A DNA stretch of 64,000 bases from CALMKX01 sp036274895 (GTDB lineage: Bacteria; Acidobacteriota; Thermoanaerobaculia; Multivoradales; SZUA-115): the NCBI GenBank assembly GCA_036274895.1, contig DASUEU010000051.1, positions 62,001 through 126,000 on the forward strand. The letters are read 5' to 3'. Shown piece by piece: positions 62,416 through 64,000 of the stretch (its first letter is position 1; every line of letters starts with the position of its first letter). Both the position numbers and the translations under genes were made by a program. Below the pieces are notes generated by a model that saw only the letters and a program-made list of their open reading frames with translations, searched no databases and was not told where the DNA came from.

Positions 62416-64000
62416 ATCGAGAGAGATCCCTTCCGGAAATCCGTCTTCGCCAGGTGGGCGTTGATCAGCACCGGCCGGCCGCCGGCGGCGAGGCGGCGGG
62501 CCTCGGCCAGGGTCGCCTCGACCTGGTCCGGCCGGGTCAGCAGCAGGCCCTCGCCACCCAGCCCCTGCGCGGCCACGTGGTAATCCGAGCGGGCCAGCTC
62601 GGTGCCCACCGCATCCCCCAGCATCTCCACCTGCTCGCGGGCGATCTGTGCCCACGAGGCGTCGTTGCCGACCACCGCGATCACCGGCAGCCGGTGACGG
62701 GCGAAGGTGTCGAAGTCGGCCAGCGAGAGACCGGCGGCGCCGTCTCCCCACAGCAGCCAGACCTCCGAGCCCGGCCGGCAGAGCTGGGCCGCCAGGGCGA
62801 ATCCGGCGCCCACGCCCAACGTGCCGAAGGCTCCCGGATCGAGCCAACACAGGGGGGCTCGGGGCCGCACCACGTAGGAGGCCGTGGCCACGAAGTCCCC
62901 GCCGTCCGCCACCAGCACCGAAGCGTCCGGCAAGCCGGCCTCGATAGCTCGGCACAGGGCCAGGGGATTGACCCCCTGCCCCGCCGGCGCCGACGCGGCG
63001 TCGGCCGCGATCTTCGCCTCCCGGGCCTGGTCGCGGCCGGTCAGCTCGGCGAGCCAGGAGCCGAAGCGCTCCGGCTCACCGCCGGCCGCCTCGGCGAGGG
63101 CGACCAGGAACAGCCCCGGGTCGGCCAGCACGCCCAGGGTCGGCCGCAGGTTCAGGCGCAGGTCGTGGGCCGACCGGTTGACGGCGATCACCGTCTTGCC
63201 CCGCACGTGGCTGCCGTAGTCGAGCCGGAAATCGCTCGGGAAGCCGGCCAGCAGCACCAGGTCGGCCTCCTTCAAGGCCGAGCGCCGCTCGTGGCGCAGC
63301 TGGAGGCGGCTGGCCTGGCCGAGCAGGCCCCGCGCCATGCCGCCGAGGTAGACCGGCACGCCGAGCCGGACGACCGCCGCGGCGACCTCCTCGGCGGCCT
63401 GGGGCTCTGACATGGCCTGGCTGCCGAGGATCAACAGCGGCCGCTTCGCCTTTGAAAGCAGGGTCGCGGCCTTGCGGACCTGACCGGAGGACGGCGCCAC
63501 CGGCGGCACCGCCGCCCTCTCGATGTCCCGTTCCCGCCGGGGGCTCTTGAAGGTGCGGTCGAGGTGCCAGGCGAGGTAGCGCTTCTGGAGCGCCTCGGCG
63601 AGGTTGCGGGCCGGCCGGTCGGTCTTCGCCGCGTACCAGCTGCGCACCATCGCCTCGGGGTAGAGCAGGTCCACCGGACACTCGACGAACACCGGCCCCG
63701 GCACTCCGGAGCGGGCCACGGCGAAGGCGTCCACCACGGCCCGTGGGAGGTCACGGATTCGCTCGACGAAGAAGGCCGCCTTGACGTGGGGCTTGACCAG
63801 GGGCCGCTGGTCGATGTCCTGGAGGGCACCGCGGCCCTTGAGCACGGTGGCCGTGGCGCCGCCGAAGAGCACCAGGGGGGACTGGGCCAGCTGGGCGTTC
63901 TTGAGCGCCGTGATGGTGTTGGTCACCCCCGGGCCGGCGGTCACCACCGCCACCCCCGGGACCCCGGTCAACCGCGCCGTGGCGTCCGCCGCGAACACCG
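62412..64000 (-). CDS. ThDP-dependent enzyme, acetolactate synthase-like (ILVBL/HACL2 type), 5' end outside window
   Basis: 529 visible residues; the N-terminal about 70 including the catalytic Glu of the PYR domain are beyond base 64000. The first visible residues [21 protein letters not shown] and [20 protein letters not shown] match the acetolactate synthase fold and particularly ILVBL-like proteins ([34 protein letters not shown]). The ThDP-binding motif is [18 protein letters not shown] ... VVGNDASW. The middle domain binds no FAD clearly. Such enzymes act as 2-hydroxyacyl-CoA lyases or uncharacterised decarboxylases rather than classical acetolactate synthases. Stop TAG lies in repeat copy E. 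Confidence 0.9.
   Translation of the reverse strand, partial: VFAADATARLTGVPGVAVVTAGPGVTNTITALKNAQLAQSPLVLFGGATATVLKGRGALQDIDQRPLVKPHVKAAFFVERIRDLPRAVVDAFAVARSGVPGPVFVECPVDLLYPEAMVRSWYAAKTDRPARNLAEALQKRYLAWHLDRTFKSPRRERDIERAAVPPVAPSSGQVRKAATLLSKAKRPLLILGSQAMSEPQAAEEVAAAVVRLGVPVYLGGMARGLLGQASRLQLRHERRSALKEADLVLLAGFPSDFRLDYGSHVRGKTVIAVNRSAHDLRLNLRPTLGVLADPGLFLVALAEAAGGEPERFGSWLAELTGRDQAREAKIAADAASAPAGQGVNPLALCRAIEAGLPDASVLVADGGDFVATASYVVRPRAPLCWLDPGAFGTLGVGAGFALAAQLCRPGSEVWLLWGDGAAGLSLADFDTFARHRLPVIAVVGNDASWAQIAREQVEMLGDAVGTELARSDYHVAAQGLGGEGLLLTRPDQVEATLAEARRLAAGGRPVLINAHLAKTDFRKGSLSM

Overview
The window is 64 kb of GC-rich chromosomal DNA (roughly 70 percent by eye) carrying about 45 protein genes, two of them cut by the window ends. 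There are no rRNA or tRNA genes, no CRISPR array and no intact mobile element. Gene content points to an uncultured Acidobacteriota lineage, probably near Thermoanaerobaculia. The evidence is an acidobacterial duplicated orphan permease (ADOP, MacB/FtsX type), a winged-helix/TPR regulator, several secreted S41, S9 and M28 peptidases, and exported proteins with the FADGFESGDTSAW C-terminus. This assignment is inference, because no marker gene is present.

Layout. At 1-8.2 kb lie an alpha-2-macroglobulin (partial) and, overlapping it, a very large exported beta-sandwich protein. At 8.4-13.0 kb a RamB/ScfR-type regulator faces the glyoxylate-shunt genes aceB-aceA across a promoter with two palindromes. 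At 13.1-15.8 kb are an RRM RNA-binding protein, a YhbY-like protein, an AraC regulator and a BON-LysM protein. At 15.9-21.7 kb are a tricorn-like S41 protease and a membrane-anchored PQQ-type propeller. At 21.8-28.6 kb is an accessory stretch, visibly less GC-rich in places: a PIN-domain toxin-antitoxin pair, an IS66 remnant, two lipoproteins (one with a haem-binding motif), a dienelactone hydrolase, a permease gene fragment, a cysteine-rich exported protein and dense repeats. At 28.6-33.8 kb are ADOP, an ECF sigma factor and the winged-helix/TPR regulator. At 33.9-43.0 kb is a four-gene operon of exported proteins headed by a 1652-residue Rhs/YD-repeat protein. At 43.1-47.6 kb are an M28 peptidase, a Uma2 nuclease and two orphan membrane proteins. 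At 47.6-55.9 kb is a tightly coupled surface-glycan operon: WecB-type epimerase, NodB deacetylase, GNAT protein, GT2, methyltransferase and two GT39-like transferases. At 56.0-64 kb are a gamma-glutamylcyclotransferase-like protein, a molybdopterin oxidoreductase, an S9 peptidase, a flavin-dependent halogenase-like enzyme and an ILVBL-like ThDP enzyme (partial).

Two themes recur. First, many genes are translationally coupled through 4-nt overlaps (ATGA, GTGA or TTGA). Second, families of palindromic repeats sit exactly at gene ends. At least nine genes stop at TAG followed by GGG, and in several the TAG belongs to the repeat itself. Of all observations here, this repeat/stop-codon association is the one I would follow first, followed by the Rhs operon and the halogenase-like enzyme.
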